Positions 1-9,739 of a stretch of DNA of 64,000 nt are shown piece after piece. The notes under the pieces are model-generated. The model was not told where the DNA came from. It saw nothing but the letters and a program-made list of their open reading frames with translations, and ran no database searches. The number at the start of each line of letters is the position of its first letter. Positions within the stretch are counted from its first letter, which is position 1. Source of the stretch: Acetobacteraceae bacterium (GTDB lineage: Bacteria > Pseudomonadota > Alphaproteobacteria > Acetobacterales > Acetobacteraceae); assembly GCA_009693865.1 (NCBI GenBank), contig SHWL01000003.1, positions 20,657 through 84,656 of the forward strand, read 5' to 3'. The position numbers were made by a program, and so were the translations under genes.

Positions 1-107
1 AAGTCCTGAATACCTGTCTGGCTTATGCCGACTCCGGGCCACTCGTGCGGCGACGCTGGCCGCATCTTTATACTGGCGAGGCGGCGGCGGAGTAGCGCGT
101 TTTCCGA

Positions 108-1295
108 TCAGGCCGCGCCCCTGCGGTTAGACCCGTAATCGCCAAAGAAGATATCCGTCGAAATCTCGTCGGTCCGGTTGCAGCCAGTATAGGCCATCGT
201 CTTGTCCATCTCGGTCTTGATGATGTTGATGGCCTTCGCCGCCCCGGCCTCGCCGCCCACGGCGGTGCCGTAAAGCGTCGAGCGTCCGGTCAGCACCGCC
301 TTGGCGCCCAATGCGAGAGCTTTGACGATGTCGGAGCCGCGGCGGACACCGGAATCCAGCAGGATCGTGACCTTGTCGCCCACGGCTTCAGCGATTTCCG
401 GCAACACGCGCATCGTCGCGGCGGCGCTGTCCATGTTCCGGCCGCCATGGTTCGACACGATGATTCCGTCGACGCCATAATTCAATGCCTTCAACGAATC
501 ATCCACTCGGTTGACGCCTTTCAGCATCAAAATCCCCGGCCACATGTCACGAAATTTGGCGATATCTTCCCAACTGAGTGAGTCGACCTCCATTTCCGGC
601 CGCCGGCCCGCGATGCCGCTGGTCAACTTACCCTGAAATTCGGCGGGATAGTTTTCGTGAGCCGGCATCCCGATCGTTGTCAAATAGCGGCCCATGACGC
701 CCAGGGTCCAGGATGGGTGGGCGGCGACATCCATGAGGAATTTGGTGGAGGGATTGAATGGCAAAGCGAAACCATTTCGCGAGTTGTATTCGCGATTGCC
801 GGAGACGGCGGAATCAACGGTGACGATCAGCGCCTCATAGCCCGCGTTCTTCGCCCGTTCGATGATCTGATAGGACAGGTCGCGGCGGCGCCAGACGTAA
901 AGCTGGAACCACAGGCGCCCGCCTGCCTCCTTGGCGATCGTTTCCATCGCGGTCATCGACGCCGTGGACAGGGTCAGCGGGATGTTCGCTTTGGCGGCGG
1001 CTTTCGCCAGCGCCAGTTCGCCGCGATACCAGCACAGGCCGGCGGCTCCCGTGGGAGCGATGGCCATCGGCAGAGCGATCGGCTTGCCGAATAACGTTGT
1101 CTGTGTGGAACGGCCGGAGACATCGACCAACGCGCGATGGCGCAGCTTGATGTCCTGGAACGCCTCACGGTTGCCGGTCACCGCGAGGTGATCCTCGGTG
1201 GCGCGATCGACGAATTCGAACAGGCCTTTGGGAAGACGGCGTTTCGCCGCCTCCCGCAGGTCGAAGATGTTGTAGCAGTCGTCGAGCGCGGCCAT
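108..1295 (-). CDS. FMN-dependent alpha-hydroxy-acid oxidase/dehydrogenase (LldD/glycolate-oxidase-like)
   Basis: 395-aa ORF with family motifs (PMAIAPTGAAGLCW, LMLKGV, GIIVSNHGGRNMD, LLDSGVRRGSDIVKALALGA). Confidence 0.93.
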   Translation of the reverse strand: MAALDDCYNIFDLREAAKRRLPKGLFEFVDRATEDHLAVTGNREAFQDIKLRHRALVDVSGRSTQTTLFGKPIALPMAIAPTGAAGLCWYRGELALAKAAAKANIPLTLSTASMTAMETIAKEAGGRLWFQLYVWRRRDLSYQIIERAKNAGYEALIVTVDSAVSGNREYNSRNGFALPFNPSTKFLMDVAAHPSWTLGVMGRYLTTIGMPAHENYPAEFQGKLTSGIAGRRPEMEVDSLSWEDIAKFRDMWPGILMLKGVNRVDDSLKALNYGVDGIIVSNHGGRNMDSAAATMRVLPEIAEAVGDKVTILLDSGVRRGSDIVKALALGAKAVLTGRSTLYGTAVGGEAGAAKAINIIKTEMDKTMAYTGCNRTDEISTDIFFGDYGSNRRGAA

Positions 1296-2479
1296 CAGCT
1301 CGCCGCCATCCGGTTGGTCTCGCGGTCCGCGAAGAAGATGTCGGTGGTGATCTCATCGACACGGTTGCAGCCGGTATAGGCCATCGTCTTGTCCATTTCG
1401 GTGCGGATGATGTTGATGGCCTTCAGTGCCCCGGCCTCGCCGCCGACGGCGGTGCCATACAGGGTCGCGCGCCCGGTCAGCACGCATTTGGCGCCGCGAG
1501 CGACGGCTTTGACGATGTCGGAGCCGCGGCGGATACCGGAGTCGAGCAAAACCGTGATCTTGTCGCCCACCGCTTCGGCGATTTCCGGCAGCATGTCGAT
1601 CGTGGCGGCGGCACTGTCCATGTTGCGCCCGCCGTGGTTCGACACGACGATGCCGTCGACGCCGGCACTGACCGCTTTCAACGCGTCATCGACGCGGTTG
1701 ATGCCTTTCAGCATCAGAATCCCCGGCCATTTATCGCGGAAAATCTTGACGTCGTCCCAGTTCAGCGAGTCCTGGCGCATCACCTCCTGCCGGAATGGAT
1801 CGGCACCGATGTTGCGGCGGTACGGTTCAGGATAGTTCTCGTTGCGCGGCATGCCGATCGTTGTCAGATACTTCATCAGCACGTTGAGGAACCAGCCCGG
1901 CTTTTGCATGATGTCCATGGTGAACCGCACGGTCGGCGTGAACGGCAATTGGAGTCCGTTCCTCGCGTTGTATTCCCGGTTCGGCGACACGATCGTATCG
2001 GTGGTGACGATCAACGCCTCAAACCCGTTGTTCTTCGCGCGCTCGATCAACTGATACGACAGCTCGCGCTGCTTCCACACATAAAGCTGGAACCACAGAC
2101 GGAAATTCGCTTCCTTGGCGATCTTCTCCATTGAGGTCATCGCGCCGGTCGCCAGCGTGAAGGGGATTTTCATCTTTGCCGCCGCTTTGGCGAGTTCCAG
2201 TTCTCCCTCGTACCAGCAAAGACCGGCCGCGCCGGTTGGCGCGATGGCCATGGGCGCCGCGATTTCCTTGCCGAACAGCGTGGTCTTGGTCGAGCGTCCG
2301 GAGACATCCACCAAAGAACGATGCCGCAGCTTGATCTTCTCGAACGCGGCGCGGTTGTTGCGCAACGCGACCTCGTCCTCGGTCGAGCGGTCGACAAATT
2401 CGAACATGGCCTTGGGCAGCTTGCGCTTGGCGGCGTCTCTGAGGTCGAATACGTTATAGCAGTCGTCGAGCGCGGACAT
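1295..2479 (-). CDS. FMN-dependent alpha-hydroxy-acid oxidase/dehydrogenase, tandem paralog
   Basis: 394-aa ORF, closely similar to the neighbouring 108..1295 ORF; TGATG overlap between the two. Confidence 0.93.
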   Translation of the reverse strand: MSALDDCYNVFDLRDAAKRKLPKAMFEFVDRSTEDEVALRNNRAAFEKIKLRHRSLVDVSGRSTKTTLFGKEIAAPMAIAPTGAAGLCWYEGELELAKAAAKMKIPFTLATGAMTSMEKIAKEANFRLWFQLYVWKQRELSYQLIERAKNNGFEALIVTTDTIVSPNREYNARNGLQLPFTPTVRFTMDIMQKPGWFLNVLMKYLTTIGMPRNENYPEPYRRNIGADPFRQEVMRQDSLNWDDVKIFRDKWPGILMLKGINRVDDALKAVSAGVDGIVVSNHGGRNMDSAAATIDMLPEIAEAVGDKITVLLDSGIRRGSDIVKAVARGAKCVLTGRATLYGTAVGGEAGALKAINIIRTEMDKTMAYTGCNRVDEITTDIFFADRETNRMAAS

Positions 2480-2709
2480 TTGGTGTTCCCCCTTGAGCGG
2501 CCGATGATGCGGGCAGGTGCCGTGGTGTCAAGCCGTCGCGTTCGACCTGGGCAGTGGGCTATTGACTGTCGGTCTCCCTCGTGACTTGGCCCGGGAGAGG
2601 ACGAAGGACTCCGGTGGAGCTGAACTCAATGATCGGGATGCCGACTTACCGGCACCTTCCCTGGCCGGGACGACATTGGTAGCGTCATGCGCGATGCGGA
2701 GGGAATAAC

Positions 2710-3174
2710 GTGCCGAACGATCCAAAGACATCACCCTTTTGGCCGGCTGACAATCCCGCAGTTACGGGCCACATCACCCTGCTACAGGGGATCATCACCC
2801 GCCTCGCAAACAACAGCGCCTCCTGCAAGACATGGTGTCTGACACTGGTCGCCGCGCTGCTCAGCGTCGCGGGCACGGCCCACGCACCGCGGATCGTGAC
2901 CGCCGCGCTGGTCCCCGTGCTGGTCTTCGGTTTCCTTGACGTGATGTACCTCGCCACGGAGGTCGCCTATCGGAACCTATACGAGACCGTCGTGGACTCG
3001 ATCCGTGCGGGGAGTTACGACAGAGCAAGGGTCTTCGAAGCCCGCGCCCGCCCGGATGCCGGTTGCGTGATCTGGGCTGCCGCGTCGTGGTCGGTCGTGC
3101 CGTATTATGTGCTGGTCGTGTTTTACGTCGTCGCGTTGATGCAGGGGTGGCTGGCGTTGCTGGCGGCGAAGTGA
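2710..3174 (+). CDS. Small membrane protein, SLATT-like (two TM segments)
   Basis: 154 aa, GTG start after GGAGGG; 'ITRLANNSASCKTWCLTLVAALLSVAG' plus second hydrophobic segment; stop directly abuts the next ATG. Confidence 0.7.
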   Translation: MPNDPKTSPFWPADNPAVTGHITLLQGIITRLANNSASCKTWCLTLVAALLSVAGTAHAPRIVTAALVPVLVFGFLDVMYLATEVAYRNLYETVVDSIRAGSYDRARVFEARARPDAGCVIWAAASWSVVPYYVLVVFYVVALMQGWLALLAAK

Positions 3175-4467
3175 ATGGCTGATCCACCTGTATTTTTCTT
3201 TTCGTATTCGCGTCAGGATTACGAGGATTCCGGCGCGTATATGAGGGAGTTTTACGACGGCCTGGCGAGACGCGTCGCACGCGCTGCCTACCCGCCACGG
3301 GCACCCGACGACGTTAGCACGCTCGACATCCTGACAAAGTTCGGTGACGATTGGCAAACACACCTTGGGAACGCGCTCGCCGCAAGCAATGTGCTGATCG
3401 CGGTGATTTCGCCACCTTACTTCTCCCGTCCTGACTGTGGTCGGGAGTTTGGCGGATTCATCCTCCGCAGCCCCAATTTGGGGATCGACGCGCAAGGGCA
3501 ATTGACCGGAGTTAACAACGTATTCCTGATCCGCTGGATGGAGTCGGGTTTCTACAACCGGCCCGATCAAAAAGACGGCCGGATTCCGTCGTTCATCCGC
3601 CGAATCAACGATGCGCTGCCAGCCCCCGCGAACGCCAATGCGGACCCCGAACTCGCCGAGGCGGTTCGAAACTACCGGCAATTCGGCATGGAGCTATGCG
3701 TCGACAAACCGTACTACAAACGTTTACTGAACGCACTGGTACTGGCGATCGTCAACGCCACGCCCCTCCAACCGGCCGCACCGCAAAACTGGGACGACCT
3801 GATCGACGCCTTCCGACACGACTGGGGAGCGCATTTCAATGCCGCGCAGGCACAGCCGCCTGAACTGGTCCCGGTAGAGCCTCTCACCTCGGCGGTCATC
3901 GTCTATGTGACAGGACGGTCGTTCCAGATAAGCCCGGCCTCGGCTCAGTTCGCAGCTCGTTTGATTGCAGCGCCCGTGCCGGACGGAACCGGCACCGACC
4001 CCGAGCTGGGATCGCTGATACTGGACATGCAGGCTGCCGCGTCGCCAGAGATATTGCAGGCGCTCGCTTGCGTTGGGGAGCCGGTCATACCGGCGGTGGC
4101 GGCACCGATGATTGAATTGTTAGCGGACCTTTCACTGCGCCGTGTTTTACCACTGTTGGTGATCGATGCCGGAACCCTCATTGGACAGGCTCTTCCCGTT
4201 TTGCGGGAAATCGTGGATTCTGAGGTCTGGACAGGACCGGTATTGATCCCCACCTTTCCGGGTACTCCCGCTGATGCGGATCAGTTCCTCGATTCACGGC
4301 AAAGGCCAGTGTATATGTTGCCCGGAGCCCGGGATGCGCGAAGGACCATTGTGACCAGCATCTTGCTCAACCTGCGCCGTCAGGTCACTGCGGCGGCGCG
4401 GCTCGAACAGCCCGTTTCTGGAGATCCGATGCCACTGCTGCGTGGCCCAGGAGACAGCCGGAGATGA
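3175..4467 (+). CDS. TIR-domain (FxsC-like) protein
   Basis: N-terminal 'FFFSYSRQDYEDSG' and 'VLIAVISPPYFSRPDCGREFGGF' typical of TIR folds, with a Glu in the Cys-x-x-Glu position; long C-terminal extension. Confidence 0.85.
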   Translation: MADPPVFFFSYSRQDYEDSGAYMREFYDGLARRVARAAYPPRAPDDVSTLDILTKFGDDWQTHLGNALAASNVLIAVISPPYFSRPDCGREFGGFILRSPNLGIDAQGQLTGVNNVFLIRWMESGFYNRPDQKDGRIPSFIRRINDALPAPANANADPELAEAVRNYRQFGMELCVDKPYYKRLLNALVLAIVNATPLQPAAPQNWDDLIDAFRHDWGAHFNAAQAQPPELVPVEPLTSAVIVYVTGRSFQISPASAQFAARLIAAPVPDGTGTDPELGSLILDMQAAASPEILQALACVGEPVIPAVAAPMIELLADLSLRRVLPLLVIDAGTLIGQALPVLREIVDSEVWTGPVLIPTFPGTPADADQFLDSRQRPVYMLPGARDARRTIVTSILLNLRRQVTAAARLEQPVSGDPMPLLRGPGDSRR

Positions 4468-6188
4468 CGTCCGCGCACCCGCCTGGACAGATCGTCACCT
4501 TCTACTCCTACAAGGGCGGTACCGGCCGGTCGATGGCGCTCGCCAACGTGGCCTGGATTCTGGCGGCTAACGGCGCACGGGTTCTGGTCATCGACTGGGA
4601 CCTCGAAGCGCCTGGGCTGCACCGCTATTTTCGCCCCTTCCTGACCGATCCAGATCTTACGGAGACCAAGGGGCTGATCGACGCGTTCTGGGATATGACG
4701 GCGGTTCAGGTCGCGCGGGCTAACGGCCGGCGATCAGACCGAGTGCTGGAGACTGCCTCCGCCGGACCCGGCGGAGGCACCATGGCCAGGGTGGCGTCCG
4801 AGGAGCCTGAGCCGCCCCACCTTGGGCCGCTACTACTGAGTGTGACGCGGCGGTTGCGTCACAAGTTGACGGTAGCAAGAAAAGTTTCTCTGGCGTCGTC
4901 AAAGGATGACGGAGAGGATGACGACAAACTGTTTTTGGGTGACGGTTATATCGATTTCATCGGCGCGGGACGGCAAGGTGGCGCCTATAGCGAGCGCGTC
5001 AATACGTTCGACTGGCGCGGTTTCTACGAACTTGGCGGCGCCGCGATGTTGAGCGAGGCGACCGAAGTGCTCCGTACGAAGTACGACTGGGTGCTGATCG
5101 ATAGCCGCACCGGCGTCTCCGACACGTCCGGCATCTGCACGATGCAGATGCCGGACAAGGTTGTGGCTTTCTTCACACTGAACCGGCAGAGCACCGAAGG
5201 GGTTACGTCGGTTCTGGCGTCGATCCGGGCTTGGCGGGCAGACCATCCCAAATTGCCGCCGATTACATTCTTTCCAGTAGCGACTCGGATCGAGAACGCC
5301 GAAAAAGATAAGCTGGACGCGGCTCGGCTGCATTGCCGGTCGGTGTTGCAGTCATACCTGCCGGAAGGCACGAGGGATCAGGAATCTTACTGGAACCAGA
5401 TGGAGGTTGCCTATCGGCCCTGGTACTCCTACGAGGAAGTCATCGCGCCATTCGGCGATCAGACGGGGCCGGCGCGTACGCGGGACAGTATGTTGGCGCA
5501 GATGGAGATCATCGCGCAGACGATCAGCGGATCCCCAAGGCAACTTCGCTCGCCGGACGTATCGGCGGCTGAGCGAAGCGAGGTGTTGTCGCAATTCTCG
5601 TTCGATGGCGGGAAACCTTCAACGGCCGTTACCCGACCGGCTGTTCGGGAACTCGAACCACTGATGAAGGGCCTTCTACGCAAGCGTGCACTGTGGGAGA
5701 ATAGTGGAAAGCATTATCGTTTGTTACTTAGTAGGAATGAAATGGCATATTTGTCAGGACGGGCAACTGTTTCCGAAACTCCTGAAATATCGGATTACGT
5801 CAAAAACAGCGAAAAAATCCACGAGATACTTAAGCGGAATAGACGCTGGATGCCAAGAGCCATTACAATCACCTTATACGTCATGGTGCCTTTGGCAACA
5901 GCTCGGTTATTTTACTTACCTTTTGGTTTCACCGCCGACACGCTCGTTAAGGACATCCTTGTAAGAATTGGTGCCAGCCTCGACTCTTTGATATCTACCG
6001 AATCGGTGGTATTGGTCGGCACGGCCTGGGTCTTGGTAGGATTCCTGGAAGGAGCCTGGGGCTCGCGACAGGGTGCCTTTCCAGATGGAATGACATTCGT
6101 TCAGTCCCTTCAGTTGTCTATGCGCGGCCCCTTCCAACCTGAGATTCGAGACTATAGTATACTGGATGAGCCGGGTGGCGCAAGATGA
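4464..6188 (+). CDS. KGGxGR-type SIMIBI/ParA-like ATPase with C-terminal TM segments
   Basis: 'IVTFYSYKGGTGRSMALANVAWILAANGARVLVIDWDLEAPGLHRYF' deviant Walker A; 'WVLIDSRTGVSDTSG'; two C-terminal hydrophobic segments; ATGA overlap with TIR gene. Confidence 0.88.
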   Translation: MTSAHPPGQIVTFYSYKGGTGRSMALANVAWILAANGARVLVIDWDLEAPGLHRYFRPFLTDPDLTETKGLIDAFWDMTAVQVARANGRRSDRVLETASAGPGGGTMARVASEEPEPPHLGPLLLSVTRRLRHKLTVARKVSLASSKDDGEDDDKLFLGDGYIDFIGAGRQGGAYSERVNTFDWRGFYELGGAAMLSEATEVLRTKYDWVLIDSRTGVSDTSGICTMQMPDKVVAFFTLNRQSTEGVTSVLASIRAWRADHPKLPPITFFPVATRIENAEKDKLDAARLHCRSVLQSYLPEGTRDQESYWNQMEVAYRPWYSYEEVIAPFGDQTGPARTRDSMLAQMEIIAQTISGSPRQLRSPDVSAAERSEVLSQFSFDGGKPSTAVTRPAVRELEPLMKGLLRKRALWENSGKHYRLLLSRNEMAYLSGRATVSETPEISDYVKNSEKIHEILKRNRRWMPRAITITLYVMVPLATARLFYLPFGFTADTLVKDILVRIGASLDSLISTESVVLVGTAWVLVGFLEGAWGSRQGAFPDGMTFVQSLQLSMRGPFQPEIRDYSILDEPGGAR

Positions 6189-6231
6189 AGCGCTTCGCCC
6201 GAGGCGAGAGCCAGCACATGCCATTCAGGCG

Positions 6232-6588
6232 TCAGCGTACCCGCGAAACCTCAGGCAAAATCCTGGTCACTAACGGCAAAACCTGCCCCATCCAGACCGC
6301 GTTGATCGTGTGATCATCCCTCGGGCGGCCGGACTCCGGATGCAACAGGATGGTCAGCCCGTTCTGGTTCATCATCAGAAACGGCGCCAACGCCGGAAAC
6401 CGATCGGTCTCGAACGCGATTTGGTACATCGCCTGAGGATGCGGGCCGACAGGCACATCGTGCCAGCGGCCCATTTTCATGGTGAACCGCTGCTCCACCG
6501 CCTCGCGCAATGCCGCGGCCCGCGGCCGGCTCACAGCGTCATAATAAACATGGGCGTGGTAGGCTTTGATCCGGGCCTGATCGATCAT
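6232..6588 (-). CDS. DOPA 4,5-dioxygenase-family protein
   Basis: 118 aa with 'YHAHVYYD', 'GPHPQAMYQIAF', 'NGLTILLHP' motifs. Confidence 0.8.
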   Translation of the reverse strand: MIDQARIKAYHAHVYYDAVSRPRAAALREAVEQRFTMKMGRWHDVPVGPHPQAMYQIAFETDRFPALAPFLMMNQNGLTILLHPESGRPRDDHTINAVWMGQVLPLVTRILPEVSRVR

Positions 6589-8111
6589 GATTCCTCCAGC
6601 ATGCGCTTCACGTCGCGCTTCACCACTTTGCCGTAGCCGGACTTCGGAAGTTCCGGCCAGAAGACGTACGAACCGGGGTGTTTATAGCGGGCGAGCTTGC
6701 CTTCGACATGCGCGGCCATTTCCTCGGCGGTGACAGACGCGCCAGGAGACCGCACCAGCACCGCGACACCGGTTTCTCCCCATTTTTCGTGGGGCATTCC
6801 GACGACGCAGACTTCGGCCACCGCGGGATGGGTCAACAGCAGTTCCTCGACCTCCCGCGGATAAACGTTGGAGCCACCGGAGATGTACATGTCCGATGCT
6901 CGCCCCGTGATGTAGACAAAGCCGCGCGCATCCATGTGGCCCAGGTCGCCGGTGTGAAACCAACCATAAAGGGTGGCTTTTTCCGTTGCCTCCCCGTTAT
7001 CATGATACCCCGCGAACACTCCTGGGCCTCGCACGCAGATTTCACCGGTCTCGCACGGCGCCAGATGTGCCCCGGTATCGTCCATGATCGTGACGTCCAT
7101 GCCGGTCCGGGGAAAACCGCAACTGCCAACGGGCATCTCATCATCGTTGAGACTATGACACGATGGTGGCAGCACGGTGATGTTGCCAGTCACTTCGCCC
7201 ATGCCGAAATATTGCACCAGCACCGGACCAAGTTTCTCCAGCGCGTGTTTCTGATCAGCGCGGTACATCGGCGCACCCGCGTAAATCACGTGGCGAAGGC
7301 TGGAATGATCGAATTGATCCACCGATTCGTGCCGGGTCAGCATCGTCAGGATCGTCGGCACGGTGAACATGTTGGTGACGCGATGCCGCTCCACCAGGCG
7401 CCAGGCTTCGGCCACGTCCAGCCGTTCACTTGGCATCAGCACCGTGGCGGCGCCGCGCGCGACCTGCGGCAAGGCGTGGATGCCGGCGCCGTGGGACAGC
7501 GGCGCGACCACCAGAGAGGCGTCATGCTCGGTCGTTCCAGGCATCAGGTCGCACAGATGGTTGCAGATGACGTATTCCATCTGACCGTGTGTCAGCACAC
7601 CTGCCTTCGGCCGGCCGGTGGTGCCGGAGGTGTAAAAGAACCACGCGGGATGGTCGCGATCGACATCGGCGGGACGGGCGATCCGATCGCCGCCGGTGGC
7701 CATCGCTTCCCAGTCTCCAGGAATGGAAATCTCTAGCCGGCAGGCCGGATTTTCCGCCTTCGCGGCGGCCGCGTGATCCGGAAACGCGCTGTCGAAAATG
7801 TGCACCGAAGCCCCGGAGGATAGCGCGAGATACGCGACCTCCGGCGGTGTCAGGCGGAAATTGGTCGGCACCCAGGTCGCCCCCAGCATCCAGGTGGCGA
7901 ACATGGATTCCAGGACGGCGTTGGAGTTACGCGCGTGCACCAAAATCCGGTCGCCGTGCCGCACCCCACGCTTCGCCATTGCCCCCGCGGCGGCCTGGAC
8001 CCGGGCATTGAAATCGGACCAGGACCAGGTTGTGTCGCGCCAGACAATCGCCGGGTGATCGGGAAATCGCCGCGCCGATTGGATGAGCAGGTGCGCCAGG
8101 TTGGAGGTCGG
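6585..8111 (-). CDS. Acyl-CoA synthetase / AMP-dependent ligase
   Basis: 'FYTSGTTGRPKAGVLTHG', 'YGWFHTGDLGHMD', 'SGYGKVVKRDV'. ORF track extends to 8342 but this overlaps the thiolase; true start near 8111 is uncertain and non-ATG. Confidence 0.88.
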   Translation of the reverse strand, partial: PTSNLAHLLIQSARRFPDHPAIVWRDTTWSWSDFNARVQAAAGAMAKRGVRHGDRILVHARNSNAVLESMFATWMLGATWVPTNFRLTPPEVAYLALSSGASVHIFDSAFPDHAAAAKAENPACRLEISIPGDWEAMATGGDRIARPADVDRDHPAWFFYTSGTTGRPKAGVLTHGQMEYVICNHLCDLMPGTTEHDASLVVAPLSHGAGIHALPQVARGAATVLMPSERLDVAEAWRLVERHRVTNMFTVPTILTMLTRHESVDQFDHSSLRHVIYAGAPMYRADQKHALEKLGPVLVQYFGMGEVTGNITVLPPSCHSLNDDEMPVGSCGFPRTGMDVTIMDDTGAHLAPCETGEICVRGPGVFAGYHDNGEATEKATLYGWFHTGDLGHMDARGFVYITGRASDMYISGGSNVYPREVEELLLTHPAVAEVCVVGMPHEKWGETGVAVLVRSPGASVTAEEMAAHVEGKLARYKHPGSYVFWPELPKSGYGKVVKRDVKRMLEES

Positions 8112-8113
8112 AA

Positions 8114-9286
8114 TTATCGCAATGGCTCCAGAATGGACACATAGTTGGCGACCGCCGCGCCGCCCATGTTGAACACGCCTCCGAGATCCGCTTTCGGCAA
8201 CTGCATGCCGGCCGGCGCCTCGCCCGCCAGTTGCATCGCCGTGATCGCGTGCATCGACACACCCGTCGCGCCGATCGGATGGCCCTTCGCCTTGAGACCG
8301 CCCGAGGGATTGATCGGCAGCCTGCCGTCCTTCTGCGTCCACCCTTCCAGAATTGCGCGGGCGCCTTGGCCGGGAGCCGTGAGGCCCATCGCCTCATACT
8401 CGATCAGTTCAGCGATCGTGAAGCAGTCATGCGATTCGACGAAGGACAGGTCTTGCAGTTTGATGTCCGCCGCTTTCAGCGCCTGTTGCCAGGCCTGTGC
8501 CGCACCCTCGAACAACGTGATGTCGCGCTTGCTGATGGGCAAGAAATCGTTGACCTGAACGGCGGCTTTGAAGCGGATGGCTTTGCCCATGGCGCGGGCG
8601 GTTTCCTCGTCGGCGAGGATGAGCGCGGCCGCGCCATCCGACACGAGCGAGCAATCGGTGCGCTTCAACGGCGGGGCGACGTAGGGGTTTTTGTCGGAGA
8701 CGTTGCGGCAGAAGTCGTAACCCAGGTCTTTGCGCATCTGAGCCCAGGGATTGTCGACGCCATTTTTGTGGTTTTTCGCGGCGATGGCGGCCAGGGCGTC
8801 GGATTGATCGCCGTGCCGCTGGAAGTATTTCTCCGCGATCCTGCCGAACACGCCCGCGAAACCCGCGGGGATGTCGGCTTCTTCCTTGTGATAGCTGGCT
8901 TTGAGCAGGATATCGCCGATCTCTTTGCCGGGGGTCGCGGTCATCTTCTCCACCCCGATCACCAGGGCGAAGCGTCCGCGGCCACTGAGCAGGAAGTCGC
9001 GCGCGCCGTGGATCGCGGCCGAGCCCGAGGCGCAAGCGTTTTCATACCGGGTAATGGGGCGGTAGCGGAGTTCCGGCAAATGTTGCAGCACCAGGGAAGA
9101 CGGAAAGTCCTGGTTGGAGAAACCGTTGTTGAACAGGCTGAGGAAGGTGCCCTCGATCTCATGCGGGGCAATGCCCGCGTCCGCGATGGCGGCGCCGGCG
9201 ACGCGGCCGATCAGGGATTCGATATCCGGATCCTCAAGCTTACCGAAGGGTGAATGGGCCCAACCAACGATGCAGGCTTCGGTCAT
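8114..9286 (-). CDS. Thiolase family protein (acetyl-CoA acetyltransferase-like)
   Basis: 'ENACASGSAAIHGARDFLLSGR', 'VESHDCFTIAE', 'NPSGGLKAKGHPIGATG'. Confidence 0.92.
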   Translation of the reverse strand: MTEACIVGWAHSPFGKLEDPDIESLIGRVAGAAIADAGIAPHEIEGTFLSLFNNGFSNQDFPSSLVLQHLPELRYRPITRYENACASGSAAIHGARDFLLSGRGRFALVIGVEKMTATPGKEIGDILLKASYHKEEADIPAGFAGVFGRIAEKYFQRHGDQSDALAAIAAKNHKNGVDNPWAQMRKDLGYDFCRNVSDKNPYVAPPLKRTDCSLVSDGAAALILADEETARAMGKAIRFKAAVQVNDFLPISKRDITLFEGAAQAWQQALKAADIKLQDLSFVESHDCFTIAELIEYEAMGLTAPGQGARAILEGWTQKDGRLPINPSGGLKAKGHPIGATGVSMHAITAMQLAGEAPAGMQLPKADLGGVFNMGGAAVANYVSILEPLR

Positions 9287-9463
9287 GGTTGTGTCTCCTG
9301 TCAAACCGTTCAGGCGGTTTTACCGCATGGACGCGAGGCTGGCGATGGGGGCGAAGCCGCCAGGTGGAAATCAGGGCGTGGCACTGTTCAATCCATGAAC
9401 GCGTGCGGATTTGGGTGAGCCTCATAAGCATGATATAGTATGACACTGAGAAGGAGGGCCCTC

Positions 9464-9739
9464 ATGGCCAAGATCGAACGTCTGACGATCACTTTGCCGT
9501 CCGAAATGGCCGCCGTGGTGAGGGGAGCTGTCGAGCGCGGAGACTACGCGTCCAGCAGTGAAGTGGTGCGCGAGGCGATCCGGGATTGGAAGGCGAAACA
9601 GGCGCTGCAACTGAAGGAAATGGAATCGCTCAAGGCCGATATCGACAAGGGCTTGACCGATCTGGCCGAAGGCCGCGTGCAAGACTTCGACGCCGCCCGC
9701 ATCATTGAGCGCGGGAGGAAGTTATTAGCCGCCCGTTAG
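9464..9739 (+). CDS. parD: ParD-family type II antitoxin
   Basis: 'MAKIERLTITLPSEMAAVVRGAVERGDYASSSEVVREAIRDWK' RHH fold; RBS aaggaggg upstream. Confidence 0.88.
   Translation: MAKIERLTITLPSEMAAVVRGAVERGDYASSSEVVREAIRDWKAKQALQLKEMESLKADIDKGLTDLAEGRVQDFDAARIIERGRKLLAAR

Noticed and set aside
6678-7736. Long plus-strand ORF (352 aa) antisense to acyl-CoA synthetase
   Set aside because: Shadow ORF: lies wholly antisense to a well-supported CDS, His/Arg/Gly-rich and without recognisable motifs, as expected at high GC
8231-9253. Long plus-strand ORF antisense to thiolase
   Set aside because: GC-driven shadow ORF opposite a clear thiolase
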